A stretch of DNA of 64,000 bases from Hydra vulgaris (lineage: Eukaryota > Cnidaria > Hydrozoa > Anthoathecata > Hydridae). Made by a program: the position numbers and the translations under genes. The stretch is taken from the NCBI RefSeq assembly GCF_038396675.1, contig NC_088921.1:70786501-70850500 (forward strand), read 5' to 3'. The notes below the pieces were generated by a model. That model ran no database searches. It was given only the letters and a program-made list of their open reading frames with translations, and was not told the origin of the DNA. Positions 1 to 22,607 of this stretch are shown in pieces. Position 1 is the first letter of the stretch. Every line of letters starts with the position of its first letter.

Positions 1-1453
<1,453 letters not shown>

Positions 1454-2284
1454 TATTAGGGCCTTGCGAATCAGAATTTTTAGAATGTATATATTTACAT
1501 ATATATGTGTATATATATGTATATATATATAACTATGAATGCAAGTTTAGATAATAACTCTGATGCTACACTGAAATAGCCTGCTGCTTGGATCTTCAGT
1601 ACATACATTGACGATCTTTTAGCCTAATGCCTTGAAGGAGTGCCACTAACTGAGGATTTAGCATGGGTTATACCTTTATTTATTCTTTGTTTTTCTCTCC
1701 TTTTTCTATAAACACTGTATGCTATAAATGTAGGAAAAACTGGTAACAATTTTTTATCTATCAGGGTGGCCACACTTTTTTTGTATGAAAAAATTAGGAT
1801 AATTAAGTATAATTTAGGAGATTTTTAAAGGTTTTTAAGGAGATTTATCGGGAAATTTGAAAAAAAAGGATAAAAATCTTAGGAGATTTTAGGAGGATTT
1901 CAAAAATAAAGTGGCACTAAAAATTTTTTATCTTATTTAAAAACTGTAAGAATGCCTAGCTAAGATAATTAAGATAAAATTAGGGGCACTAACACTGTTA
2001 TTTAAAATAATCTAACATCTCTACACGTACAAAAATATTAACTTGAAACAAACTGATTTCATACTTGCATTATAAACTTATCAAACTTAACATTGTACTA
2101 AATAGATTACTTAATGACTAAGTAACAAAAAATAAATAATCAAAAATCATTAAAATACACAGCCAATTTCAAAAACTAAACTTTATATTTTATGTTATAC
2201 TTTATATTTATATTATATTTTATATATATAAAGAAATAATCAAATCAGGAAAACAAAACAATTGAAAAAGTTAAACATCCAAAT

Positions 2285-4680
2285 CTAAATCTCAGCCTTC
2301 TTGTCAATAAGTACTTTTATTGCTGCTGTAATTTTTTCAAGTAATTCCTGCTTTTCAGAGGCAACTCTCTTTAGCGCATTAGATTTTAAAATTGTTGACT
2401 TAATTTCTATCAATGACTTCTGCTTTTCCGCTTGCAATGCATACTTATCTGCATCATTTCTGAACTGAAGTATGGTACCTTCAAGGGTGTGAATTTGTTC
2501 ATTATAACTAGCAATCTTTTTATTAAAACTTTTCAGTTTAGTATTATGGTCAGTTTTTAGGGCCTTCAGGGACTTCTCTTTTTGACTGCTAAAGTATAGT
2601 TTTTGTGCATCCTTAACATGTCCTATAAGTTTAGTTGTCATAGCTAATTGGGACGATTTTATACTTTCACTGCACATGTGGTCATGTACAATTCTCTGCG
2701 CAACAAGAGTATCAGTTAGCATATTATTATCTAGTAGTTGGTCATTTATACTGAATCCATGCTCTACTTGTGCTTGGCCATAAGACAATATTAGTAACAA
2801 TTGGTTAATTTTCATTAAGTCCTTGAATCTTGAAGCATCTGTATATTGAACCAAAAAAGAATCCAATCTATCACTTTCTTTTTTGAACCCAAGAAATTTC
2901 TCCTTGTTCACTTTCACAACAGTAGCTAAAAATTGTGAATACTGCAATTTGGCTTGATCAGAAGCTGAAGGTGATACCTTTTTATAAGCAACTAATTTCA
3001 GCAACAACTTGTCAAAATAAAGTTCACACATCTCATGAGATTCCACCATGTACAAAGGTGATAAACATAATAAGTATCTGGCAAAACATGAGTTTAATGC
3101 ACTTTTTCCAACCATATGTTTGCAAATTGTAACTAAAAACTGTTGAACTTCTGTTTTAAAATTATAGATTTGTGCATCAGTAACTTTTTTTTTAAATTTT
3201 AGTTGCTGCAACTCATATTTTATTCCAAACCCAAGATCAATATTTGCGACCAATACTTGATTTTTGACATCACTGATATCAACTTTTAACAATTTATAAG
3301 CTGTAGATGCTTTAGACAAAACTTCTTTTTTGATAAATTTTGATAAAAATAGCCTCAGTAAATTCTCAAGTTTTTCACAAGAAAAGGTGTCATAGGATTG
3401 TCGGTTTGGAAAACTAACAAGAAAGAATTTAACAATTTTGCAGTTTCCTTAAAAAATTGTAACTTTATTGGGACTAACACATCTTTATAGCATGAAGAAA
3501 GGTATTCATAACAAGTGTTTTGCCCAGGCTTACATTGACCAGGCTGCTTGCTTTTCGGTAAATTTTTCCAAGATTATTGACTTTCGGTAAAGTCAATAAT
3601 CACAATAATCTTGGGCCATATTTCCATTGCTCTCTTTGCTACCTTCTCATTTTCAATCCAACGATGGCTACAGAACTGTAGTTCAAGCATAGTCTGAAGA
3701 CTAAGCTTGAGTAAGATTTTCGAAATCAGCACAACGGGAAGGGTTCTCATGGAATATATTATACAATGAAGACAGTAATTTGTTCAATTTCCATCCTGAA
3801 GCATTTGCACCATTCTTGAATGAACAGTGCATTGTGTGAAGGCCCCATGATCCAATTGATACTAACTGACTGAGTTCACATTCACTTCTCTTAACATTTA
3901 AATTAGAGAGGAAAGACATGTTAACATTTGGACCATCCATGGAAACTTGGAGCATTTTATCTTCTTCTAAACCACTCATACATTTACGGAAATTTATCAT
4001 AATATCAACAGAAGCAGCTTTTCCCAAGAACTCAGAGTTAAAATACCTTGTTTTTACCATCTCTAATGAGGAGTCCCAATATCTAACATGCAAATCCATC
4101 TGACTCTTCTTGAAAACTTGGTTGTAAGATTCATCAAATTGGCAAACAAACTGATCAAGCTCTGATAATGCCTTACACAAAATTTTCTTAAAATATGGTG
4201 CAATTCCAAAGCACACCAGATAAGTGCACTTTGTTTTCCCACAAGAAAATTGTTTAGCTATTTGACTATCACTAAACATTGCAGTAAATAATTCAGATTT
4301 GTTTGCACTTGATCGAAAAGAATGTTTTGAAAGCACATTATCAACTGACCACATTATCTCTGCTTTCTTTGCTAATTGTGACTCTGCAACAAATACAATA
4401 GAAGTTTGCTGTGGACATAGTGCCACTTTTGGGCTAGCTGGGGGTTCTATAACAGTTTTTAATGCATATTTATCACAGACAGGCATACGTTGTTTATGTT
4501 TGTTACCATTAGCATGTTTTTCCAATGCCTTTGTACCCAGACCTGCAACAGATATAACTTTCAAACATTTTACATTTTACAGAATACAAATTGTTGGGAC
4601 ATTTTTGTACCCATTGTTTATAATTATTGTCATTTAACCAATGATCTTGGAATTTAGTTTTATATTTGAATAATAATAAT
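2285..4680 (-). pseudogene. hAT-like transposase with BED-type finger, broken
   Basis: Coding sequence is recognisable across the whole stretch but in several frames. The N-terminal part (4680-4480) encodes a Cys-Cys...His...His finger ending KALEKHANGNKHK. An extra base near 4571 puts the first half of the finger out of frame with the rest. 4564-3701 holds a SMDGPNVN block and a C-x2-H-like block (GSWGLHTMH), as in hAT catalytic cores. 3700-3320 still reads as transposase (HRWIENEKVAKRAMEIWP) but has stops and frameshifts plus a small inverted duplication (3573-3600). 3319-2285 encodes the C-terminal region with LSYGQAQVEHGFS and AQRIVHDHM, like the hAT dimerisation region, then a coiled-coil tail. 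An active transposase would cut and paste the element in the nucleus; this copy cannot be translated through. The hAT assignment rests on remembered family motifs. Confidence 0.7.
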
Positions 4681-5160
4681 TTATAAAAAATATAATTTTC
4701 TGTTCTAAAAATACAAAAATATAAAGGTTAACTTAATAAAATAAAAATATGAATAAAAATAACTTTAATTCCCAGAACTGCCACTGACAGAAATAAGAAA
4801 AAAGTAGAGCTAGAAACTAGAATAAAAAAAGAATCCTTTGAAAATATAAAAACTTATGTACCCTGTATTAAACACTTGCATTTTTGGCACATTATGGCAG
4901 TGTAAAGTTAGAAAAAATAACAGAACACAATATTTTATAATAAACAGATAAAAAAATTTAATAACATTTTTTCATAGTATATTAAATTTATTCATACATA
5001 GATAAATAAATAAAATGAATGTGTGAAAAAACTAAATTCTGTGAATAGCAAAAGCATGTTATAGAAATTTTTCAAACAAATGCTGTTAAATATTACCCAT
5101 GTTACCATGTTAAATTTATACCATTAAACAAATATAACTTAAGTGTACACAGTGTACACC

Positions 5161-5400
5161 TTTGGTGCAACTGGTGGCTCAATGACCGCTTGTATTTCTT
5201 TTATCAATCACAGGTATACATCGTTTATATTTTCATTCATTAACATGTATTTTCAATGTTTTTGTATCTAGATCTGCAACAGACATAAACTTCAAGCATA
5301 TATAACATTCAAAAATACATATTTTTTTCATTAACATGTATTTTCAATGTGTTTGTATCCAGATCTGCAACAGTTAAAACCTTTAAACATACAGCAATCA
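5161..5400 (-). repeat. two degenerate copies of the transposase finger exon
   Basis: 5161-5310 resembles 4420-4565 over most of its length (shared words include TTTTCAATG and GATCTGCAACAGA) and lies in the same orientation. A shorter third copy covers about 5325-5400. Neither has an open frame. They look like tandem partial duplications of the BED-finger exon inside the hAT element, later degraded. Confidence 0.55.
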
Positions 5401-5821
5401 TCTAGGTCATATTTAAAAAATTCAGAATATAATTTGCAAAAAATATTGTTAAACAATGCAGAATAATTTATTTTATAAATTTAGAATTCATCTGGTGGCT
5501 TTCTCAATTTTATGATTTACAATTTTATGTATTACAAAATTATATTTTAGAAAAAAACTTTCGGCAAAAAGGATAGTTAAAAGAAAGATATCCGGAAATA
5601 AAAATCAACAAACATACCTATAAAACAACATAATACTTAATTAAATAATTTTTTTTTATAATTAAAGTCTTTTAAACACTCTTAAAATTTAGCTTTATAT
5701 TTGACTGACATTTTCTATTCTAAAAGGAAAAATTATTTTAGGTCAACTTAATTAAAATAAAATTTTAATAAAAATAATTTTGATGTTCAGAACTTAGACA
5801 GAAATAAGAATATAAAACTTA

Positions 5822-5868
5822 AATTTTAATAGAATAAAATTTTTATAAAATTTTATTCTATTAAAATT
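5822..5868. repeat. perfect 22-bp inverted repeat
   Basis: Positions 5822-5843 are the exact reverse complement of 5847-5868, with a 3-base spacer. It lies inside the hAT element about 270 bp from its right end. Confidence 0.85.
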
Positions 5869-6161
5869 AAATTATAACAACAATATTGAATATACATTTG
5901 AGTAACTTAATTTCTCTCAGTATACAATAGTACTAACTCCAAGTCTGAACCATTTCATTAACTTTATTATTGATTGGTTGATAATAGTTTATGCATTATA
6001 CTCAGGAAAAATAAATTAGGAGAATTTAGGAGTATTTGAGAAAATCATCTATACATTAGGAGAAATTAGGTCTTTTTAGGATGTTTTTCAAATATTAGGA
6101 CATTTTAGGATTTTTTAGGAAGCGTGGCCACCCTGTCTATATACACTGTAGAAGATATAGA

Positions 6162-6162
<1 letters not shown>

Positions 6163-6242
<80 letters not shown>

Positions 6243-6427
6243 AATATGTATATATGCATATATGTATATATATATGTATATATAATATATATATGTATAC
6301 ATATATGTTAATATATTATATATATATATGTAAATATACATATATGTATATATATATATGTAAATATACATATATGTATATATATATATATGTATATATA
6401 ATATATATATGTATACAAATATATTAT

Positions 6428-6479
<52 letters not shown>

Positions 6480-6555
6480 AATATACATATATGTATATAT
6501 ATATATGTATATATAATATATATATATGTATACAAATATATTATTATATCATATA

Positions 6556-6611
<56 letters not shown>

Positions 6612-6660
6612 ATATGTATATATATATATAGGTATATATATACATAAATATGTATATATG

Positions 6661-6709
<49 letters not shown>

Positions 6710-6711
6710 AC

Positions 6712-6745
<34 letters not shown>

Positions 6746-6747
6746 TA

Positions 6748-6838
<91 letters not shown>
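6163..6838. repeat. (TA)n microsatellite with higher-order variants
   Basis: TA dinucleotides interrupted by repeated variants such as TATATGTAAATATACATATATG, so parts of it repeat at a period of tens of bases. It starts 28 bp outside the right end of the hAT element and runs up to the MITE at 6847. Confidence 0.85.
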
Positions 6839-6844
<6 letters not shown>

Positions 6845-6846
6845 TA

Positions 6847-7011
6847 CAGTGCTCGAAGTGAGGTGGGATGTGGTGGGATGTGGTGGGATGTGGTGGGATG
6901 CCATCCTGCCACATTTTTGCAAATCTCTATATAGAACAATGATAAGGCGGGATGGTATTTTTAATTTACCGAATACTATCCCGTTACTTTTTTTCTCCAC
7001 TTCAAGCACTA
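6847..7011. mobile_element. 165-bp hAT-type MITE
   Basis: The element opens CAGTGCTCGAAGTG and closes with the complement of TAGTGCTTGAAGTG, giving a 14-bp inverted repeat with two mismatches. TTAATATA occurs immediately outside both ends (6839-6846 and 7012-7019), a perfect 8-bp target duplication as made by hAT transposases. Near the left end a 10-bp unit (GGTGGGATGT) is repeated about four times. There is no coding capacity. It sits inside a TA array that it splits in two. Confidence 0.85.
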
Positions 7012-7019
7012 TTAATATA

Positions 7020-7045
7020 TATATATATAAAAAAATATATATATA

Positions 7046-7107
<62 letters not shown>

Positions 7108-7133
7108 TACATATATATCTGTATAAATATCTG

Positions 7134-7220
<87 letters not shown>
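7020..7220. repeat. (TA)n microsatellite
   Basis: The continuation of the TA array interrupted by the MITE. It is followed directly by the AGGGCCTTGTGAATCAG repeat. Confidence 0.85.
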
Positions 7221-7535
7221 TAGGGCCTTGTGAATCAGCATTTTTAATTTCGAATCAAAGCAGATCTTGATTTACGAACCGAATCAGCAATATGAGGATA
7301 TAAAAAAACTTAAACATTTTTTTTCAAAAAAAAAATTCTTAAAAATTTTTTTTTGCGAAGAATACATTTTTAGCAGTTGTTTGGAAGCAGTGTTACAATT
7401 ACTTTTGATTACAATTACTTTACTTTGGCAAAGATAAATAATAATATTTTTATAGCACCAAATAGTTTTGTTTTGAATTGAATATTGAATCAAAGCAGCA
7501 CTTAAATCGCGAATCGAATTGAATCAAATCGATTC
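7221..7535. repeat. short interspersed repeat with weak inverted ends
   Basis: It begins AGGGCCTTGTGAATCAGC and ends CAAATCGATTCACACACAC. TGTGAATC near the start and GATTCACA near the end form an 8-bp inverted match, and GAATCAAAGCAG occurs near both ends. The first 25 bases recur at 1456. It is probably a non-autonomous DNA element; no target duplication was found. Confidence 0.4.
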
Positions 7536-7634
7536 ACACACACAAACATATATATATTAAATCAAATTAATGCAATATATATTACATATATACATAAAAC
7601 TTAATTTCATACATAAAACTATGTTGCTTGTTTA

Positions 7635-17095
<9,461 letters not shown>

Positions 17096-19556
17096 AATGA
17101 CAACTAAATGATAACAGCATTTATTTTATATTTTTAACACAAGGCAAAAGAATTATAACATTATTTGAAAAAGCATAAAAATAGAAAAACTATAAAAATA
17201 CTGTTGCTAAAACAATAAAATTTTTTGTAAAAAGTAAAACAAAATTTTTATTAGCCCTCAATAAAAAAAATTGATAATAATAGTAGAGCTTCGCAAAGTT
17301 TTTGAGCTAAAAATTAAAGAAAAATATAAAACTAAGATTATTTAATTTTTTCTTTTCAATTATAAATGTTTGTCTTTTCTAATTCAAAAATTAGATGAAA
17401 AAACTTATGAAACTATTTTTACTCTTTTTTCAAACTATAAAGAAAAAAGAAAATTTGATACAGTGTGAATTACACCTAAAGGTAAAGAGACCATTGGTAG
17501 CATAATCAACTACCCAGAGCTAAAAAATAAATAGATATTGAAGCTCAACTAGTCTGCTAAACTTAGAAAACAGAATTTATAAAAAATAAAAATAAAAACT
17601 TAATCAGATTCTTCAGATTATTTGACAAATTATTAATTTTAATTTAATTAGTTTTACATTAAAATAAATTAAAAGTTTGAAAATTTTCTTTATAAAAATG
17701 TATTCTGCATTGAAAGTGTAGAGTTTGCTCTATAAACTTTCTCAAAGCTAAAGTAGCATAAAACTCAACATAATTTGTCATTACATGCCATTGTAGAAGT
17801 CTTTCATTATCATAAAACAACTTTGTGTGCAGATAATATTGTAACAACTTCCAGCTCAAGTATATTATTACTTTTTTGCTTTACACAGGTTGGACATTTT
17901 ACTGTAAAGCTATTTCATTAATATTCACAATTATGTATTGTGCAATTATGTGCTCTCTTCTTATCTCTATTTCTTTTAGATCTACCTTTTTTATCTTTAC
18001 TTTTAATGCTTTAGTACTAAACATCAACTTGGTTGTTATTTTCTCTTCTCTTTTTATATCATACCTATCACTCATGTGAATGATTGGCATGTGAATGATT
18101 GAAAGTGATCGCCTTCACCATTTTGTAGATTTACTACAAAATATACACAGAACACACATGCTCTGTAACTTTTCTTCAAATAATACAGATGCTACTCATC
18201 CTAATATAGATTTAATTTTAAAAACTTAAAAATATGCATATACTTTTACCTGTAATAAACCAAACTCGAGAATTCAAGATTCTTTTCCTTCTAAATTTCT
18301 AAGTTTTTAAATGCGTATATGAATCAATACGGTAGTATTATTAAGGATTTTATATTGGTTGTCAATAAGCCATTTTTATCAAAGAAGAAATTTAACTAAT
18401 TAAATTCTGATAATGAACTTAAAAGTTTAAGATTTATTTAACCACAAAAAATCAAACGCCAAAATATTCTCTGATTTGTTGTTATGGTTTTAAATAAGTA
18501 AGCCTCGATGTACCAATTGTTTTAAATAATTCATTTTTCGCGGATAAAATAAACTCGAAAATAAAAAATAAAATAAAACAAATGACAATTATAAGTGCCC
18601 GGTGTTTAAAATATAAAAAAGCACATTTCTTTTTTTTTTTCTTTTTTTTTAGTTTTACTTATATTTTATTAATAAAAAATTCAAAGAAAGAGTTTGTATT
18701 TGCTGAACCAAAAGTAATTTAAAGGCAAATAAACGCAACGCAACATTAACGCAAATCTAAATAAGTGCAAACAATCGTTAGTGGACAGGACAATTTTACA
18801 AATTATATATATTAAACAAACTATAGTATTGGCTATATATATTAAAACAAACTATTGTATTGGCTGTCATAATTATTGCCATTACAATAGTTTGCTTGAT
18901 ACAGAACTTTTGAGGATTAGTTTTTTCAAAGTTACTTAAAATTTTTTGGTAACATTATTTTTAAGTTTTGAGCTGCTTTTATAGTTATTTTAGCGTTGAT
19001 TTATTATTTGTAGAACATTCCTGCACTTTGCAGAATTCTTTTAATATAAGCATTCTTTCGAATGCTTAAATAGCTATCTTTTTTTATTTTTTTGGTTCCA
19101 TATCATACATTTTTTAAGAAAATGACTTAAAGTCGTCGTAAATATCCATTTTTTTAAAAATTTGTATATGTATTAATGACGAGATTATTAGGTTGAGACA
19201 AATTTTTTTAAGGATTTCGAAGTATTACTGCATGAACTTAGATGAACTCTAATAAAAATTAAAATACTCTTGCTATGTAAAATTTATGTTGCAAGAACGT
19301 GTTCATCTACATGTATTACATAGAGAGACAGCAATAAACTTTTACCAGTTATGAAAGTTTTTTTTCAAAAGATTTTTTATCGTTTCTTTCATTTTTTTTT
19401 TTTTTTATTAGAGTACCTTACATAAGCTTTTAAACAACAGTGTTTGTATAATTTCGTGATTCTACACCACAAAATCAACGAAATTGATTGATGCTTGTCA
19501 CAATTTTTCCCTTTTTAAGCAGCTTGCGTTTCGTATTTTACGTTTCATATTTTACA
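17096..19556. other. region upstream of KIFAP3, no gene seen
   Basis: The KIFAP3 promoter and 5' UTR should lie in its left part. No TATA box or initiator can be singled out in such AT-rich DNA. A near-duplicate (ATATATATTAAA-CAAACTA followed by TATTGGCT) occurs at 18806-18868, and its complement CAATAGTTTG follows at 18887. ORFs at 17659-18090 have no recognisable protein. Confidence 0.4.
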
Positions 19557-19705
19557 ACGAAGCCGCGGTGCAGTGGTTAGAGATCCAAGGTTCGACGCCG
19601 GCTCTAGCCAAATAAGTTACATTGGTAAGGAGCGTAAAATTCTTAGTTAAATGCTTTTCTGCGGTGCTCTGTGAAAAACCATAAGTACTTCAAGGAACAA
19701 ATTAA
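19557..19705 (+). repeat. tRNA-derived SINE
   Basis: Begins GAAGCCGCGGTGCAGTGG with an intact A box (GTGCAGTGGTTAGAG) and a B box (GGTTCGACGCC). The anticodon arm between them is largely deleted. The body shares TTGGTAAGGA, TTAAATGC and GGTGCTCTGTG with the other copies. Confidence 0.8.
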
Positions 19706-19939
19706 TAACCACACACTAAAAAATTATTTGCCTAAAATTTACAAATTGGACGAAGTTGTGGCACGTTTGCTGGATTTGTGTTTTTTTGGGTCAAAATTAA
19801 CGCTATTTTGTTGATGCAATTTAATTACACTTTTTGAGTAATGGCAAGCTGCAAGATCAGACTAGAAGATGGGTGGATTATCATGGATCATTTCAAAAAA
19901 AAATTTTCAGTTTACATCATACTGATCTTGTCGCCGAAA

Positions 19940-20062
19940 CCATAAAATAATTGAAATATAAATATAATATAATTGAAATATAAATATAAAATAATTGAAA
20001 TATAAATATAATATAATTGAAATATAAATATAAAATAATTGAAATATAACTATAATATAATA
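19940..20062. repeat. tandem repeat of AATTGAAATATAAATATAA
   Basis: Five alternating copies of two near-identical units of about 22 bp ending ATAATAT or ATAAAAT. Confidence 0.85.
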
Positions 20063-20230
20063 CAAATAGTTAATATCAAAATAATATTCTTTAACTTATT
20101 TTTAAAAACTGGAAAAGAGATCGACTAATTAATATTGTGCTTAACAACTTTAATCCAAAGATAAGGTGCTCAAGAAGTTATACAAAATTGATAAAACTTT
20201 GTTTGAAAAAAGGGTTAGTTAAAATAGCTA

Positions 20231-20870
20231 TTATTTCGCGAACTTATTCTTAGCTTTAAGGGTGCATATATCTTTAAAAACATTTAATAATAGGTTATTC
20301 ATACAAAAAAACGTAAAGCATAAGGTACTATAAACGTTAAGTTCATAAACGTAGGCAAAAGTCGCTTTTTCAAACATTCTTTCACTCAAACATTGCAGTT
20401 TATATATCTGTTCGTACAAAAAGGCGGAATTTTGAAAAAACACAAACAGATGGCTTGCCATACCAATACAAGGCTTTTTTAGAAAATACTTTGGTTTTAA
20501 TTGTTTTTAGCAAAATACCAAGTTTGGTTCCTTTCGGAATTGTATAAAATTGCTGGCTTGGAAGCGTCAAATAATTAAGTTTGCAGTAGGTTTTATCATC
20601 CATAATAATGCACTTTAATTTCCTTGAAATTTTTCTCATAACGATTTTTGACCACGTTTTCGACCTTTGCTAAATTGCTGCTGAAATTTTCCAGGGAACT
20701 TGTGCTTTTTGTATGTCTTGTAGCAATATCACTTTTTGACTTCATAAATTGTAGACCTGGAAACACCCGTTTTCAAAATTTTTCAGGCCACTTGTCTAAA
20801 ATGAACTTTCTTACTTCTTCATGCAAATACATTTTCTTTTTACAAAAAGTTTTTTAAAACTATAATTTTA
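20231..20870 (-). pseudogene. mariner-like transposase, decayed
   Basis: From 20857 leftwards the minus strand reads an N-terminal helix-turn-helix-like part (MYLHEEVRKFILDKWPE), then a GRKRGQK block. It then passes directly into CIIMDDKTYCKLNYLTLP, QFYTIPKGTKLG and KKALYWYGKPS, the first catalytic block of a DD(E/D) transposase. Further remnants (KECLKKRLLP) sit in other frames to 20231. The order fits mariner/Tc1-type enzymes, but the middle is deleted, the frame shifts repeatedly and the DDE motif has become DDK. It is inactive. Confidence 0.6.
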
Positions 20871-21229
20871 TTATTTGAAAATTTTATTATTGGAGTTAAG
20901 TTTGCTTTAAAATAAAAGTCATGAAATTTAATGGAGTGGTTCTTGAAATATTTCAAAAATCCCATGGTTCATTATCATTTCTGACAGACTTTATCGTGTA
21001 ACAGAAAATCCTTAGCATTTTAAAGCCAATTTTGGAATATAAAAGATAATAAAATAATAAAAAAATAATTAAAATAGACAGGGGCTCAAAGAAGTTGAGT
21101 TTATCTATACGTCATTGCAATCTTTTTAAAGAGCCCCTTTAACCAAACTTTAAAATATCCTAATACATTATATTTTACGTAATAAGTTTCAATAAAATAT
21201 TGTAATAAAATGCAAAAAAAGGAACTTTA

Positions 21230-22040
21230 AAAATTTCCTTTTTTGTTGTCAAGTTGAATGAACTTAACGAGTTTACCACACCCTTGAATTCTTTTTGAAA
21301 GTTATTCCATACTATCCGAGGCAGTGCTCATCATATTTACTCTTAGATGATAATTTTCACTTTTATTTATTTCAAACTTGTTATTAAAGCTTGCAGGAGA
21401 GTATTGTAAACAATTATCGTTATTATCGTTATTATCGTTATTGTAACGTGATTGTAACATGTAACATAAAAGTTAGATATGCACTCATTCACACACATTA
21501 CATCATTTACATACATTCATCATTTTCATATCTTTCATTTAGGTTTTAGCGTGTTTACGTCTATCTTTAGAGTAAATGATTCTGCAAGCATGTTTTTGTA
21601 AACTATAAAGTTTCTTAAGCTCTGATGTTTGAGTACTTGCCCATCAAATGTTTGCATAGCTAATGAGGCTATGAATTAGCCCAGAGAAGAATAACTTAAG
21701 ACATTGTGTATTAATGTAAGAGCAAAATCGGTACATCAAACAAATGAAAATATATAAAAAACCATTTTTAATGAAGTAATTATAGATTCTATCATAAACT
21801 ACACGTTCAAAGATTTTTGAAAATACAGAAGTTATTGACATTGGTCTGTAGTTCGAAATGTTAGAATGGTCATTACATTTGTATAAGGAGTTGCTTTTGC
21901 TAATTTATGTACATTGGGAAAAATCCCAGAATTTAATGAGAGTTTAAGTACATGAATCAGTGGTCTATTAAGACTGTGTTTGTTTGCAATAACTATATCA
22001 CTAAATATCTCATAAAATCCTAGTGCATTTTATTTTTAAA
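21230..22040 (-). pseudogene. LINE reverse transcriptase fragment with internal deletion
   Basis: Minus-strand pieces read LNRPLIHVLKLSLNSGIFPN and SITSVFSKIFERVVYDRIYN, which come from the start of a LINE reverse transcriptase. They jump directly to LFFSGLIHSLISYANI and LKKLYSLQKHACRIIYSKDR, which belong after the polymerase motifs. The catalytic part, including the YADD block, is missing. The remainder to about 21230 decays into stops. Confidence 0.7.
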
Positions 22041-22522
22041 GAGGAAAAAATCTCCTATTAAAAAGCAATTATACATCTTCATGCATAATAGCTTTTTTCG
22101 TTAATTTAATAAGATAAATTAAAGAAAGTTAAGAGTTTGATGTTAGACCTACAGTTGTATGCAGAAAAATTTAACGCCATATTTTTGTACTTTTAAATTT
22201 ATTGCGCGTTTAGTCATTGTGGTACTAACTTAGTTATTAGGCACGAGGTGCGTATAGATGATGATCTACTTATAAATTGGTTTAAAACCTTATAGAGATA
22301 GTTTGTGGCAACTGCGATACTGGCTGTTTACTGTTAGAATTTTAAAGTACCATTTCAGTTCCTGAGGTTTCACGAAAATTTCAAAAAAATTTAACAACAG
22401 TATCATGGTCCCAATATTAAATTATGAGATAATGTTATTTCAATTATTTTTTGTTACTTTGAATGGGAGGTTATGTTTTTTTGCCTAGTGTGACGTATAT
22501 TTCATTTTTCATGTATTTAGAG
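22041..22522. other. AT-rich sequence left of the LINE target
   Basis: No exon. Part of it (22150-22520) may belong to the same repeat as the LINE target site, but similarity to 15420-15500 fades beyond 22523. Confidence 0.35.
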
Positions 22523-22607
22523 GCAAAATAAGTGTGGAAGTAGAGAAAACAACTCAAGGTACTCATTGACTTCTATTGTGAACTAAGTATTAATTTAATA
22601 CATTAAT
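22523..22607 (+). repeat. left half of the split repeat (LINE target)
   Basis: Matches the minus strand of 15305-15390 up to CATTAAT, where the LINE begins. The right half resumes at 26155. Confidence 0.85.

Larger units (their letters stand above)
1762..6135 (-). mobile_element. hAT-like DNA transposon, 4.37 kb, inactive
   Basis: The ends are inverted repeats: CAGGGTGGCCAC opens the element at 1762 and its exact complement closes it at 6135. TCTAT is present immediately outside both ends (1757-1761 and 6136-6140), which reads as a 5-bp target duplication. CAGGG termini are typical of hAT elements, and some hAT lineages make 5-bp rather than 8-bp duplications. Both subterminal zones are rich in TTAGGA/TTAGGAGA (about 1793-1910 and 6015-6120), the layout expected of transposase-binding sites. 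The interior carries a decayed transposase on the minus strand (2285-4680), degenerate duplicates of its finger exon (5161-5400) and a perfect hairpin (5822-5868). Confidence 0.75.

Noticed and set aside
17659..18090. Small ORFs upstream of KIFAP3 as a separate gene
   Set aside because: No recognisable domain, overlapping ORFs on both strands and no splice or start context; chance is sufficient.
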